A stretch of 64,000 nucleotides of DNA, taken from contig CAKNHF010000003.1 of NCBI GenBank assembly GCA_930972465.1, forward strand, positions 1-64,000, written 5' to 3'. The position numbers and the translations under genes were made by a program. The DNA comes from an uncultured Lachnospiraceae bacterium (lineage in GTDB: Bacteria; Bacillota; Clostridia; Lachnospirales; Lachnospiraceae). Each line of letters starts with the position of its first letter. The stretch's first letter is position 1. Positions 44,612 through 53,812 of this stretch are shown here, one piece after another. Under the pieces are notes generated by a model. The model had not been told where the DNA came from and did not search any database. It saw only the letters and a program-made list of their open reading frames with translations.

Positions 44612-44900
44612 GGCGCCAAAAAAGGTATAGAAGAGATATCTTTTTTCTTTTGAGGTAATAATATCCCGGTAAACGACGGGAGCGATCCCGATGAATGGCA
44701 GAAATAATTGGTGAAATGATTCTGATTGGAGAAACTTATTGTATCACAGGAGGTGCGGGCGGGCTTGTAAAATACCTTCAGATTTGAAAGCAACTGGAGG
44801 AGATGGATATTCGGGGGCACTGAGAAACTTGTATAACGGCAGGAAAAATTGTGCTATACTGGAGACGTTAAGAAAATATAAAATGATCGAGGAGGCCGAG

Positions 44901-45341
44901 ATGCTGAGTATTTATCTGGGAAAAATGGATGAGGCAATTTACTATCCCCCGACATATTTCGACAACAGATACGAGGACGAATGGATCACGGAACCGCTGA
45001 CAGTTGATATGATTAAGGATGTGGATCATTCCACAGTGATAGGAAGTCACCTGATAGAAAGTCCTGTTCTGGGACCAATTTCAGTAAAAGAGTTATCCGG
45101 CGGCGTTAAAACTCTGATCCTGATGGCGTTTGACAGTTCAGGAAAGGTATTTAATGCGTCGGCATGTGGTGATAATTGTGCCGGCTGGATTTTAAAGATC
45201 GGAGAGTTAAAGGATCTGACGATAAATCTGAGGCACATTATGGACTTCGGGACAGAAAGGTTTGAAGCAAAGATTCTAAATACGGGCAATACAGTTCATA
45301 ATATGGCGGAGTTTATAGAGATTGCCGGGCAATATGTATAG
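44901..45341 (+). CDS. DUF4869 family protein
   Basis: 146 residues, starting MLSIYLGKMDEAIYYPPTYF. Family marks include EDEWITEPLTVDMIKDVD, SPVLGPISVKELSGGVKTLI and ASACGDNCAGWIL. DUF4869 proteins are small cytosolic Firmicutes proteins of unknown function, usually followed by a P-loop protein as here. The start is set by GAGGAGGCC 5 bp upstream; the longer frame from 44739 is not supported. AT content is higher than in the flanking genes, suggesting transfer. The preceding stretch 44612-44900 holds no gene I can support. Confidence 0.8.
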   Translation: MLSIYLGKMDEAIYYPPTYFDNRYEDEWITEPLTVDMIKDVDHSTVIGSHLIESPVLGPISVKELSGGVKTLILMAFDSSGKVFNASACGDNCAGWILKIGELKDLTINLRHIMDFGTERFEAKILNTGNTVHNMAEFIEIAGQYV

Positions 45342-45350
45342 GTGGTGCGG

Positions 45351-45830
45351 ATGAGAGGAAAGCACAGGATTATAATACAAAATAACAGGTTGCATTATGA
45401 GTTTGAAATAAAGAGGAATATTACGATCATACAGGGAGACAGTGCGACAGGAAAGACTACACTGATCAATATGCTGAGACAGGTGGAAAACCTTGGAGAT
45501 TCGAGTGGGATTGATGTGATTTCCGATGCGCCATGCAGGATATTGGAAGGAAGAAACTGGAAAATCCTTTTGGAGAATATGGCTGGAAATATCATTTTTA
45601 TTGATGAAGATAATGAATTTATCAATACTGAAGAATTTGCGGAAGCGGTACGTGGATCAGACAACTATTTTGTTCTGATCACCAGAGAAAATCTCTACAA
45701 TCTGCCATATAGCGTTGAAGAAATATATGGGCTTAGATCTTCCGGAAAGTATCAAAACACAAAAAGAGTATACCAGCAGATGTATCAGATTTATTCAAAT
45801 ATTCAGGATGTACCTGTAAAGCCTACTTAA
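45351..45830 (+). CDS. P-loop partner of DUF4869, probably C-terminally truncated
   Basis: 159 residues. A Walker A GDSATGKTTLINML lies near residue 27 and a Walker-B-like strand NIIFIDEDNEF near 85, followed by YFVLITRENLYNLPYSVEEI. From memory, family members continue for about 100 more residues into an acidic-motif domain after the KP segment where this one stops (VPVKPT). I therefore suspect 3' truncation, which is inference. It begins 9 bp after the DUF4869 stop. The pair may form a switch or defence-like unit, but no function is established. Confidence 0.6.
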   Translation: MRGKHRIIIQNNRLHYEFEIKRNITIIQGDSATGKTTLINMLRQVENLGDSSGIDVISDAPCRILEGRNWKILLENMAGNIIFIDEDNEFINTEEFAEAVRGSDNYFVLITRENLYNLPYSVEEIYGLRSSGKYQNTKRVYQQMYQIYSNIQDVPVKPT

Positions 45831-45873
45831 AAGCATAGAAGGAATCGTATTATAATTAGAAAAACAAATAATG

Positions 45874-45917
45874 AATGAACATTGTTCATTGACATCTTTA
45901 AATGACAGTGATATACT
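45874..45917 (+). promoter_or_regulatory. Promoter/operator of the TetR gene at 45944
   Basis: TTGACA (45889-45894), 17-bp spacer, TATACT (45912-45917). The palindrome AATGAAC-ATT-GTTCATT (45874-45890) overlaps the -35 element. A matching palindrome lies before the MATE gene at 46560-46576. Confidence 0.75.
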
Positions 45918-45943
45918 TTCTTCTGCAAGAGGAGGTCAGGAAG

Positions 45944-46513
45944 ATGCGTATTTCAAAAGATCCCGCGGAGAGAAAACAGGAGATCATTGAGACGGCGATG
46001 CGCCTGTTCTACGAAAAAGGGTATGAGAAGACGTCCATTTCGGATATCGCGAGAGAGATGAATGTGGCGCAGGGGCTATGCTATCGGTATTTTCCTTCCA
46101 AGGAGGCGCTGTTTGATACGGCGGTCGAACAGTATGCACAGCTCCAGGTCGATCAGATGACGTCTATCCTTAAAAAACCGGGAATGACTTTAATCGAGAT
46201 CGTGGAGCAGATGCCGACTTTTATCGATGCAGAGCAGGAAAACAGCTATATGAAAAAAGTGTTCCACGGTCCCGGGAGCAGAGAGATTCATCTGCGCCTG
46301 TCCATGAGTATCTGTGCTAAGATGCAGCCCATCGTGCAGAAGCTGCTCGAGGAAGCCAACGAACGGGGAGAGACACAGATACAGGATACTGCCGCCGTAG
46401 CTTCTTTCTGTGTGTACGGACAGCTTGGCATCCTTCTGGACAACGAAATCCCGCGTGAGGAGCGTGTACAGCGGATCAAGGCGTTTTTGATCCATGTGCT
46501 GACAACTTTATAA
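45944..46513 (+). CDS. TetR-family regulator of the MATE pump
   Basis: 189 residues. Helix-turn-helix YEKGYEKTSISDIAREMNVA followed by GLCYRYFPSKEALFD is standard TetR. The start at 45944 follows GAGGAGG at 9 bp; the frame from 45902 begins before the promoter's -10 element and is excluded. Palindromes of the form AATGAA(C/T)-N3-(G/A)TTCATT occur in its own promoter and before the MATE gene, so it probably represses both and is released by the pump's substrate. Confidence 0.92.
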   Translation: MRISKDPAERKQEIIETAMRLFYEKGYEKTSISDIAREMNVAQGLCYRYFPSKEALFDTAVEQYAQLQVDQMTSILKKPGMTLIEIVEQMPTFIDAEQENSYMKKVFHGPGSREIHLRLSMSICAKMQPIVQKLLEEANERGETQIQDTAAVASFCVYGQLGILLDNEIPREERVQRIKAFLIHVLTTL

Positions 46514-46516
46514 GGG

Positions 46517-46552
46517 AAGAAATCCCTGCTTTTTATGCAGGGTTTCTTTATA
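46517..46552 (+). terminator. Terminator after the TetR gene
   Basis: GAAATCCCTGC pairs with GCAGGGTTTC (one bulge), followed by TTTATAG. Confidence 0.6.
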
Positions 46553-46559
46553 GACATTA

Positions 46560-46576
46560 AATGAATAATATTCATT
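46560..46576. promoter_or_regulatory. Operator before the MATE gene
   Basis: AATGAAT-AAT-ATTCATT, a perfect 17-bp dyad matching the TetR promoter palindrome at 45874-45890 in 7 of 7 arm positions except the innermost base. Confidence 0.65.
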
Positions 46577-46596
46577 CATTTAAGGAGGAGATCACT

Positions 46597-47943
46597 ATGA
46601 ACTTTGAAATAGATTTTATTTCCGGAGACACGAAGAAATGTCTGCTGGCGGTATCTCTGCCTATGCTGGCAGCCATGTTCCTGAACATGGCATACAATCT
46701 GGTGGACAGTCTGTGGATCGGCAACCTGATGGGAGAAACGGCGTATGCGGCGCTCACGGGTGCGACCCCTTTGATCCTGATCCTGAATTCGATCGCGATG
46801 GGAGGCACAAACGGGATCTCAATCCTTCTGTCCCGGGCTGTGGGAGCCAGAGATAAAAAGAGTATAGAAAGTATTGTCGCCACGTCGCTGGTCATAGCGG
46901 TCCTGCTCTCCGGGGGCATGACGATCCTGCTGGAACTGCTGCTGAAGCCAATCCTTACATTTCTGCAGACACCGCAGGAGACATATCAGATGGCGTACGA
47001 GTATCTTTCAATCTATCTCATCGGTTATCTGGCAGTGTACCTTTACTGTTACTTTACTGCAGTGCTCCGAAGCTTTGGAAATACGGTCTTTCAGGTGATT
47101 GCCATGCTGATCTGCACCATATTAAACGCGATCCTGGACCCGCTTTTTATCCGCTGGATGGGATTTCAGGGAGCGGCGGAAGCCACCCTTCTGTCTCAGG
47201 GACTCTGTCTTGTGTTTATGCTGATCTATCTGTGGAAGAAAAAGCTGTTTGCATTCCATATTTCAGCATTCAGTAAAAAGTGGATCATACCGCTCTTTGC
47301 CAAGGGGATACCGGCGGCGTTTCAGCAGAGTATACCGGCGGTCAGTACCAGCTTTCTGACTTCTCTGGTGAGCTGCTACGGGATCAGCGCGATCGCGGCC
47401 TACGGGATCACGGGAAAACTGGAGACCATCCTGTTTTATCCGGCGATGGCGCTGAACATGGTGCTGACGACGGTGACAGGACAGTGCATCGGAGGAAGGC
47501 GGTGCGACAGGGCGAAGGATTACATAAAAGCTTCGCTGATCTATGGATGCGGACTTCTGGCTGTCCTGTCAGCAGTCGTCGTGCTTTTCGCAAGACCTCT
47601 TTCCGGCCTGTTCGTGGACAGTGAGACGGCAGCGAAGATTGTAAGGACGTATTTTCTGATCATTGGGATCGGATATATTCTGAATACGGTGACAAACTGT
47701 TTCCTGGGCGCTGTGAACGGAATGGGGAAACCGGTAAAAAGCCTGTGCTGCATGATCCTTTACTATCTGATCGTGCGGATGCCTCTGGCATGGCTGCTTT
47801 CATTTCTGGGATTCGGACTGAACGGGATCTGGACGGCGGTGCTGGTGAGCCATATTGTGGCGGCGGCAGCGGCATGCCTGATCGGGAATCTTGAACTGAA
47901 AGGTCAGGAAAGGATATTGTCAGGAGAAGGACGGATAAAATAA
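46597..47943 (+). CDS. MATE-family multidrug efflux protein
   Basis: 448 residues with twelve membrane helices in two homologous halves. Family marks are the N-terminal LPMLAAMFLNMAYNLVDSLW, GGTNGISILLSRAVGARD in loop 2-3, and the second-half repeat GITGKLETILFYPAMALNMV. It exports cationic drugs in exchange for Na+ or H+. AAGGAGG lies 8 bp before ATG 46597; a longer frame from 46561 would start inside the operator. Confidence 0.95.
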   Translation: MNFEIDFISGDTKKCLLAVSLPMLAAMFLNMAYNLVDSLWIGNLMGETAYAALTGATPLILILNSIAMGGTNGISILLSRAVGARDKKSIESIVATSLVIAVLLSGGMTILLELLLKPILTFLQTPQETYQMAYEYLSIYLIGYLAVYLYCYFTAVLRSFGNTVFQVIAMLICTILNAILDPLFIRWMGFQGAAEATLLSQGLCLVFMLIYLWKKKLFAFHISAFSKKWIIPLFAKGIPAAFQQSIPAVSTSFLTSLVSCYGISAIAAYGITGKLETILFYPAMALNMVLTTVTGQCIGGRRCDRAKDYIKASLIYGCGLLAVLSAVVVLFARPLSGLFVDSETAAKIVRTYFLIIGIGYILNTVTNCFLGAVNGMGKPVKSLCCMILYYLIVRMPLAWLLSFLGFGLNGIWTAVLVSHIVAAAAACLIGNLELKGQERILSGEGRIK

Positions 47944-48022
47944 ATGTAATCCGGTAACAGATCATTGGCTGTGCTGTTCTGACGTTTTGTAACAGGACAG
48001 TCGAAACGGAGCAGACAGGTCC

Positions 48023-49080
48023 ATGAAAAAATGCTATCCTGAAAAGAAAGAGGGGACCCTATCAATATGGCCCACTGCAAATGATCTTTTCGGAGGAGAC
48101 GGACAGATGACGGACATTTTCAGGTGCTGTGAGGATGCGGTGCTGCTGGCGTCCAGCGGCGGCTGCAGTGTGTATCAGCTTCACAACGAGACCGGCGAAG
48201 GCGTGATGACGATATACGAGGTATTTCCCGGAGTTACATTAAGCTATAATGATTTCCATATGCAATATTATGATTCCCGTTTCCGGCCGGACCGGGAGGT
48301 CTTCTGCATCGATCACTGCCGGGAAGGGCGGCTTGAGTATACTTCAAAGCATGATGCGTATTCCTATGTGGAAGCCGGAGATTTAAAACTGGATCAGAGG
48401 ATGACTCATGAGGGTCGTTTTGTGCTTCCGCTTTCTCATTATCACGGGATCACGATCACGTTCGATTTTAAGACCGCGTGCCGGACCATGCCGGAGCAGG
48501 TGAAGGATTTTCCGGTGGATCTGCGTGATATCCGGAAGAAATTCTGCAGGGACAAGTGGCCGGTGGTCCTTCACGGGGAGAGTGCTATCGAGCATATTTT
48601 CAGTGAACTGTACGCAGTCCCTCAAAAGATCAGGCTGCCTTATTTTAAAATCAAGATCCTGGAACTTCTGCTGTTTCTGGAAGCGCTGGAGCTGCCTTTG
48701 ACAGCGGAAGAGAAGCCGTACTTTTACAAAGGACAGGTGGAAGCGGTGAAGGCGGTACAGCAGTTCCTGGCGGAGCATATGAGCGAGGATTTTTCTCAAG
48801 ACGAGCTGGCAGAACGGTTCGGCATCTCTCAGACCGTGATGAAGAAGTGCTTTAAGTCTGTTTTTGGTACGACGATAGGGCATGGCTCACGCAGTACCGG
48901 ATGAACCGGGCGGCGGTCCTGCTCAAGACAGAACGGAAGATGAGCGTGGCGGAGATCGCAGGCCGGGTCGGTTATGACAGCCCCGGCAAATTTGCCGCGG
49001 CGTTCCGGAAAGTGATGGGGATGTCTCCAACAGAATATAGAAAGGAACGGGTATGTATGGAACCGGGACACTTCGGATAG
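48023..49080 (+). pseudogene. AraC-family regulator with a single-base frameshift
   Basis: The frame 48023-48904 encodes the ligand half and the first helix-turn-helix (FSQDELAERFGISQTVMKKC). At about 48880 the frame breaks at a GGG run; adding one G restores AWLTQYRMNRAAVLLKTERK and the second helix-turn-helix (MSVAEIAGRVGYDSPGKFAA), continuing to a stop at 49078-49080. The domain order is therefore complete and only one base is missing. It is either a recent pseudogene, a homopolymer-based switch or a sequencing error. The gene follows the MATE pump, on the same strand. Confidence 0.8.
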
Positions 49081-49308
49081 GAAGGAAGTCCCGGCTCTTC
49101 TCAGAATGTAATATTGCCTGTATGTTACGGAAACTTAATAATATTTAAAAAAACAGAACAACTTTTTTAAAATCTCTATTCTATAATAAGGGTTATTCAT
49201 ATGGTTTTCAGCTGTTTGAAATTATTAATAATTTCTTAATATGATATATTTGCGGTACAGTATATTGTATACTGAAAATATACAGGACACAAATGAGGAG
49301 ATGAAATA

Positions 49309-50205
49309 ATGCACAAAAAGAGGGGAAGATATAATATCAACGCGCTTATCCTGTGCGGGCTGGTATTTTTTGTAATTGCCGCAACAATCTTCTGCATGGT
49401 GGCGAATGGGAGAGAAGCTGCCAGAGAGGAGCAGAGGATTGCAGCAGAGAAGAAACAGGAAGAGGAGAAACTTGCGGCTGAAGAGAAGGCCAGGGAGGAA
49501 GAAGAGCAGGCAGAGAAAGAAAGGATGCAGTCTGATTCTGTTCAGCCCGGAGTTCCGGTGGGAACAACGGAGGCGGACGATAATGAAAAAGTTGTTTATC
49601 TGACATTTGACGACGGCCCGTCGAAAAATACGCAGAAAGTTCTTGATATACTGGACGAATATAATGCAAAGGCGACATTTTTCATAACCGGACAGCAGCC
49701 GGAATATTTATCGATGATAAAGACGGCATATGACGCAGGGCATACGATCGGGCTCCACTCGTACATTCATGATTATGAAAAGGTATACGCTTCCGTGGAT
49801 GCATATTTTGAGGATCTGGAGAAGATCGGTGAGATTGCAAAGGAACAGATCGGATTTGTTCCATGCTATATCCGTTTCCCGGGAGGCGCTTCCAACACTG
49901 TATCCAGGAAATATACGAAGGGGATCATGTCAAAGCTTACGGAGATGGTTCAGGAAAAAGGCTATCAGTATTATGACTGGAATGTAAGCAGCGGAGACGG
50001 ATCGAAGGCAACGAAAGAAGAAATCATAAAACAGTCTGAGACAGATGAATACAACCATATTATGATCCTATTCCACGATGCGGCTACAAAGGACACTACG
50101 GTGGAGGCACTTCCGGAGATACTGAAATATTATCAGGATCACGGATATGAGTTCCGCGCCATTGACAGGGACAGCCTGATCTTCCATCACCAGACAAACA
50201 ATTAG
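49309..50205 (+). CDS. Membrane-anchored polysaccharide deacetylase (NodB fold)
   Basis: 298 residues. One N-terminal anchor (NALILCGLVFFVIAATIFCM), then a Glu/Lys-rich coiled coil (about residues 35-75), then a NodB domain: TFDDGPSKNTQKVLDIL with catalytic Asp and metal Asp, the HSYIHDY segment with the H-x(3-4)-H metal pair, RFPGGASN, and the late FHDAATKDTTVEALP. It would deacetylate peptidoglycan GlcNAc outside the membrane, as PgdA does for lysozyme resistance. GAGGAG lies 8 bp upstream. The 228 bp before it is AT-rich and holds no gene. Confidence 0.93.
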   Translation: MHKKRGRYNINALILCGLVFFVIAATIFCMVANGREAAREEQRIAAEKKQEEEKLAAEEKAREEEEQAEKERMQSDSVQPGVPVGTTEADDNEKVVYLTFDDGPSKNTQKVLDILDEYNAKATFFITGQQPEYLSMIKTAYDAGHTIGLHSYIHDYEKVYASVDAYFEDLEKIGEIAKEQIGFVPCYIRFPGGASNTVSRKYTKGIMSKLTEMVQEKGYQYYDWNVSSGDGSKATKEEIIKQSETDEYNHIMILFHDAATKDTTVEALPEILKYYQDHGYEFRAIDRDSLIFHHQTNN

Positions 50206-50220
50206 AAAAAAAGAATGCAG

Positions 50221-50247
50221 GGATCGGCATATAAGGCCGGTCCTTTT
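50221..50247 (+). terminator. Terminator after the deacetylase gene
   Basis: GGATCGGC (50221-50228) pairs with GCCGGTCC (50236-50243, one G-U), followed by TTTT. Confidence 0.75.
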
Positions 50248-50346
50248 CTATGGCAATTCTGCAGAGGGAAGAATGCTTTATCGACTTACACCCCTTTCTG
50301 TGCTATGATTATGAAGGCAAAATTATAGACAGAAAGGGGTATTTTC

Positions 50347-53103
50347 ATGGAAAATACGTCTGGAAATAAAGAGAATTCATTAAAAAAGAAACCATTAAAA
50401 CATATCTGTATGGGGGTTCTCGCCCATGTGGACGCAGGAAAGACAACGCTGTCTGAAAGTATGCTCTACTTAAGCGGAAGCATCCGGAAGCTGGGACGCG
50501 TGGATCACCGAGATGCCTTCCTTGACACATACGGACTGGAGAAGGAGAGAGGAATCACCATCTTTTCAAAGCAGGCGGTCTTCACATGGAAATATACGAA
50601 AATCACCCTTCTTGACACTCCGGGCCATGTGGATTTTTCGGCGGAGATGGAGCGGGTTCTGCAGGTGCTGGACTGTGCGGTCCTTGTCATAAGCGGGGCG
50701 GACGGGATACAGGGGCATACAGAGACGCTGTGGCGGCTGCTGAAGCGGTACGATATCCCCACATTTATTTTCGTAAACAAGATGGATCAGGACGGAACGG
50801 ACAGAGACAGCCTTATGGAAGAGCTGAAAGAACGTTTCGGCGAGGAGTGTGTTGATTTTGCAGGAGTTTCAGGAGGGGAGCCGGAAGCCCTGGAAGAGCT
50901 GGCCTTCTGCGATGAGGAAGTCATGGAGGAGTATCTGGAGACGGGAACGGTAAGTGGGAATTCCATCCGCCGGTCTGTTGCGGAGAGAAAGCTTTTTCCC
51001 TGCTTTTTCGGATCTGCCCTCCATGTCCAGGGGGTGGAGGAACTTCTGGACGGACTGGAGCAGTTTACCAGGACGCCGCAGTATGGCGAGGAGTTCGGGG
51101 CGAAGGTCTACAAGATCGCAAGGGACGACCAGGGAAACAGGCTGACTTATTTAAAGATCACCGGAGGGGCGCTGAGTGTGAAGGAAGTTCTTCCGGACGG
51201 CGAAGAAAAGGTCAACCAGATCAGAATTTATTCCGGCGCGAAATATGAGCTTGCGGCGTCTGTCGGAGCAGGTCAGGTCTGTGCCGTGACCGGACCGGAG
51301 AACACTTATCCGGGACAGGGACTGGGCGCGGAACATGCGTCTGACATGCCAGTGCTTGAACCGGTGCTCACCTACCGTATCATACTGCCTGAAGAGTGCA
51401 ATGTGCATTCTGCGCTGCGCAGTCTGCGACAGCTTGAGGAAGAGGTGCCGGAACTCCATATCGTATGGGAAGAAAAACTTCAGGAGATCCATGCGCAGAT
51501 CATGGGAGAGGTGCAGATTGAGATACTTAGAAGTATCATCCGAGAACGCTTTGGAGTGAAGGTGGAGTTCGGAGAAGGGAACATCATGTATAAAGAGACG
51601 ATTGCGACAACGGTGGAGGGAGTCGGTCATTTCGAACCACTGCGCCATTATGCGGAGGTGCACCTTCTTCTGGAACCGGGAGAGAGGGGATCGGGGCTTC
51701 AGTTCGCATCAGAGTGCAGTGAGGATGTCCTGGACAGAAACTGGCAGAGGCTGATACTTACTCATCTGGAGGAGAAGGAGCATGTCGGGGTACTGACAGG
51801 ATCGCCCATCACAGATATGCGTATCACGCTCATTTCCGGACGGGCTCATCAGAAGCATACTGAAGGCGGGGATTTCCGGCAGGCAACATACCGTGCCGTG
51901 AGACAGGGGCTGAGGAAGGCGGAGAGTATTCTGCTGGAGCCTTACTATGAATTCCGTCTGGAACTTCCGTCAGAGAACATAGGACGCGCGATGACGGATA
52001 TCCAGAGAATGTGCGGAAAGTTTGATCCGCCTGATACGGATGGAGAGCAGGCTGTTCTTACAGGGACTGCTCCGGTGGCCGCCATGCGCGGATACCAGAC
52101 TGAGTTTGCCGGATATACAGGAGGAAAAGGACGGCTGTTCTGTTCTCTGAAGGGATATGACGTATGTCATAATGCGGAAGAAGTGGAGGCGGCTGCCGGG
52201 TATGATCCGGAAGCTGATATGGAAAATCCTTCCGCATCTGTGTTCTGTGCCCATGGGGCGGGATTTATCGTGCCCTGGTATCAGGTGGAAGAGTATATGC
52301 ATGTTGAGAGCGGACATCAGACGGAAGAGAGCGAACAGCTTCTCTCTGAGATACGCGCGGCACACCGCCCTTCAACCGGAATCGAGCTGACTCAGGAAGA
52401 ACTGGACGCTATCTATGTCCGTACGCCGGATCCGGTGAAGAAAAGGGAAAATTCACGCCCTGTGACCGTATACGGAAGAAAAGGGCGGACAGACCATCCA
52501 GGCAGAAAGAAGCCGGCAGAGGCGGCGGCCCAGGAGGTCCGCAGATCCGGAAAGCACAGAGACGGGAACAGGGAGGAGTACCTTCTCGTGGACGGCTATA
52601 ATATTATATTTGCGTGGGAGGAACTGAAACGGCTGGTGGAGACGAACGTGGAAGGCGCCAGGGGAAAGCTGGCGGATGTGCTCTGCAATTATCAGGGGTG
52701 GAGAAAATGTACGGTGATTCTTGTGTTTGACGCCTATAAGGTGGAAGGCGGCCGTGGAGAAGTGCTGAAGTACCATAATATTTATATCGTATATACAAAA
52801 GAAGCGGAGACTGCTGACCAGTACATCGAAAAGACGGTGCGGCGGATCGCCCATTCTGCGGACGTGACAGTGGCCACATCGGACGGACTGGAGCAGGTCA
52901 TTATTCTGGGGCAGGGCGCACGGAGAATGTCCGCGGCAGGACTCCGGGAAGAAGTGGAGCTGGCGCTCAGAGAGATGAGGGAAGAACATCTGGGGGAGGA
53001 AGAAGGACTGAGAAACTATCTGTTTGATTATCTGAATGAGTCAGATGCGGAGGAACTGGAGCGTGTGAGATTAGGAAACAGGAAGAAATCGGACAGGCCA
53101 TAA
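50347..53103 (+). CDS. TetM/EF-G-like ribosomal GTPase fused to a Rae1/YacP-type NYN endoribonuclease domain
   Basis: 918 residues. Residues 20 to about 690 are an EF-G/TetM-type GTPase: G1 AHVDAGKTT (26-34), G2 region EKERGITIFSKQ, G3 DTPGHVDF (about 90-97), G4 NKMD (145-148), then domains II-V. The domain IV tip reads HQKHTEGGDFR (HTEGGDF from residue 504) instead of the YSPVS-type loop of Tet(M). After a charged linker (about 695-740), residues 742-905 form a PF05991-type NYN domain: YLLVDGYNIIFAW, VILVFDAYKVEGG, EAETADQYIEK and VTVATSDGLEQ, which supply the acidic residues of PIN/NYN nucleases. B. subtilis Rae1 (YacP), of this family, cuts mRNA in the ribosomal A site. I infer a GTPase that places a nuclease on the ribosome. 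Tetracycline resistance is doubtful. Confidence 0.9.
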   Translation: MENTSGNKENSLKKKPLKHICMGVLAHVDAGKTTLSESMLYLSGSIRKLGRVDHRDAFLDTYGLEKERGITIFSKQAVFTWKYTKITLLDTPGHVDFSAEMERVLQVLDCAVLVISGADGIQGHTETLWRLLKRYDIPTFIFVNKMDQDGTDRDSLMEELKERFGEECVDFAGVSGGEPEALEELAFCDEEVMEEYLETGTVSGNSIRRSVAERKLFPCFFGSALHVQGVEELLDGLEQFTRTPQYGEEFGAKVYKIARDDQGNRLTYLKITGGALSVKEVLPDGEEKVNQIRIYSGAKYELAASVGAGQVCAVTGPENTYPGQGLGAEHASDMPVLEPVLTYRIILPEECNVHSALRSLRQLEEEVPELHIVWEEKLQEIHAQIMGEVQIEILRSIIRERFGVKVEFGEGNIMYKETIATTVEGVGHFEPLRHYAEVHLLLEPGERGSGLQFASECSEDVLDRNWQRLILTHLEEKEHVGVLTGSPITDMRITLISGRAHQKHTEGGDFRQATYRAVRQGLRKAESILLEPYYEFRLELPSENIGRAMTDIQRMCGKFDPPDTDGEQAVLTGTAPVAAMRGYQTEFAGYTGGKGRLFCSLKGYDVCHNAEEVEAAAGYDPEADMENPSASVFCAHGAGFIVPWYQVEEYMHVESGHQTEESEQLLSEIRAAHRPSTGIELTQEELDAIYVRTPDPVKKRENSRPVTVYGRKGRTDHPGRKKPAEAAAQEVRRSGKHRDGNREEYLLVDGYNIIFAWEELKRLVETNVEGARGKLADVLCNYQGWRKCTVILVFDAYKVEGGRGEVLKYHNIYIVYTKEAETADQYIEKTVRRIAHSADVTVATSDGLEQVIILGQGARRMSAAGLREEVELALREMREEHLGEEEGLRNYLFDYLNESDAEELERVRLGNRKKSDRP

Positions 53104-53207
53104 AGAAAAAACTGGACTGTATAAAAAACAAAGAACTGGCAGTTTCATAATAGCCAGTCTGGTGATAGTATACCAGTGTCAAATATATATGGTCTGGAGG
53201 AAACGTT

Positions 53208-53807
53208 ATGGAGAGAAGAAATGAAACGGTTATAAAGCTGGCTCAGACAGCACTGATGGCAGCGCTCTGCTATGTGTCGTTTACATTTTTGCAGATAAAG
53301 ATACCCATGCCGGGCGGGGATGCGACCTCCCTTCACATCGGCAATGCATTTTGTGTACTGGGAGCTCTGATACTGGGCGGATGGTACGGCGGACTTGCGG
53401 GGGCTATCGGCATGTCAGTGGCGGATCTCATGGATCCTGTGTATATTACGGGAGCGCCGAAAACATTTGTGCTGAAGCTTTGCATCGGACTGATTACGGG
53501 ACTTGTGGCTCACAGAATCGCAAAGATCAATGAGAGCACAGACCGCCGTTATGTGGCGCGGTGGAGCGTGATCGCTTCGGTGGCCGGACTTGCGTTTAAT
53601 GTGATTGCGGATCCAGTTGTCGGATTCTTCTATAATCAGTACATTCTGGGACAGCCGCAGCAGATGGCGGAAGTGCTGGCCAAGTGGGGCGCTGCGGCGA
53701 CATTTGTCAATGCGGTGGTATCCACGATACTTGTCGGTGTGCTGTATAACGCGCTGAGGCCGGTTCTTCTCAGAGCGGGCATGATCCATATGGTGAAAGC
53801 ATCATAA
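53208..53807 (+). CDS. ECF transporter S component
   Basis: 199 residues with five to six membrane helices. The start LAQTALMAALCYVSFTFLQI and the loop IPMPGGDATSLHIGNAFCVL are typical of folate/pantothenate/niacin-type substrate-binding (S) components, followed by GGWYGGLAGAIGMSVADLMD. It needs the EcfAA'T module, which is not in the window, so it is likely a solitary S subunit sharing a common energiser. No riboswitch is recognisable in the 104-bp leader. GGAGG is 8 bp upstream. Confidence 0.9.
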   Translation: MERRNETVIKLAQTALMAALCYVSFTFLQIKIPMPGGDATSLHIGNAFCVLGALILGGWYGGLAGAIGMSVADLMDPVYITGAPKTFVLKLCIGLITGLVAHRIAKINESTDRRYVARWSVIASVAGLAFNVIADPVVGFFYNQYILGQPQQMAEVLAKWGAAATFVNAVVSTILVGVLYNALRPVLLRAGMIHMVKAS

Positions 53808-53812
53808 AACGG

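Noticed and set aside
44694..44786. A 30-codon frame (MAEIIGEMILIGETYCITGG...) before the DUF4869 gene
   Set aside because: No ribosome binding site, no recognisable family, and it ends before the DUF4869 promoter region; chance open frame or tiny remnant.
50347..52400. Tetracycline resistance determinant
   Set aside because: The GTPase is of the same superfamily as Tet(M), but the domain IV tip lacks the YSPVS-type loop and the protein is fused to a nuclease domain, so a resistance call is not supported.
53104..53207. Riboswitch upstream of the ECF S component
   Set aside because: The leader is only about 100 bp and shows one short ACTGGC/GCCAGT stem without any known aptamer pattern.
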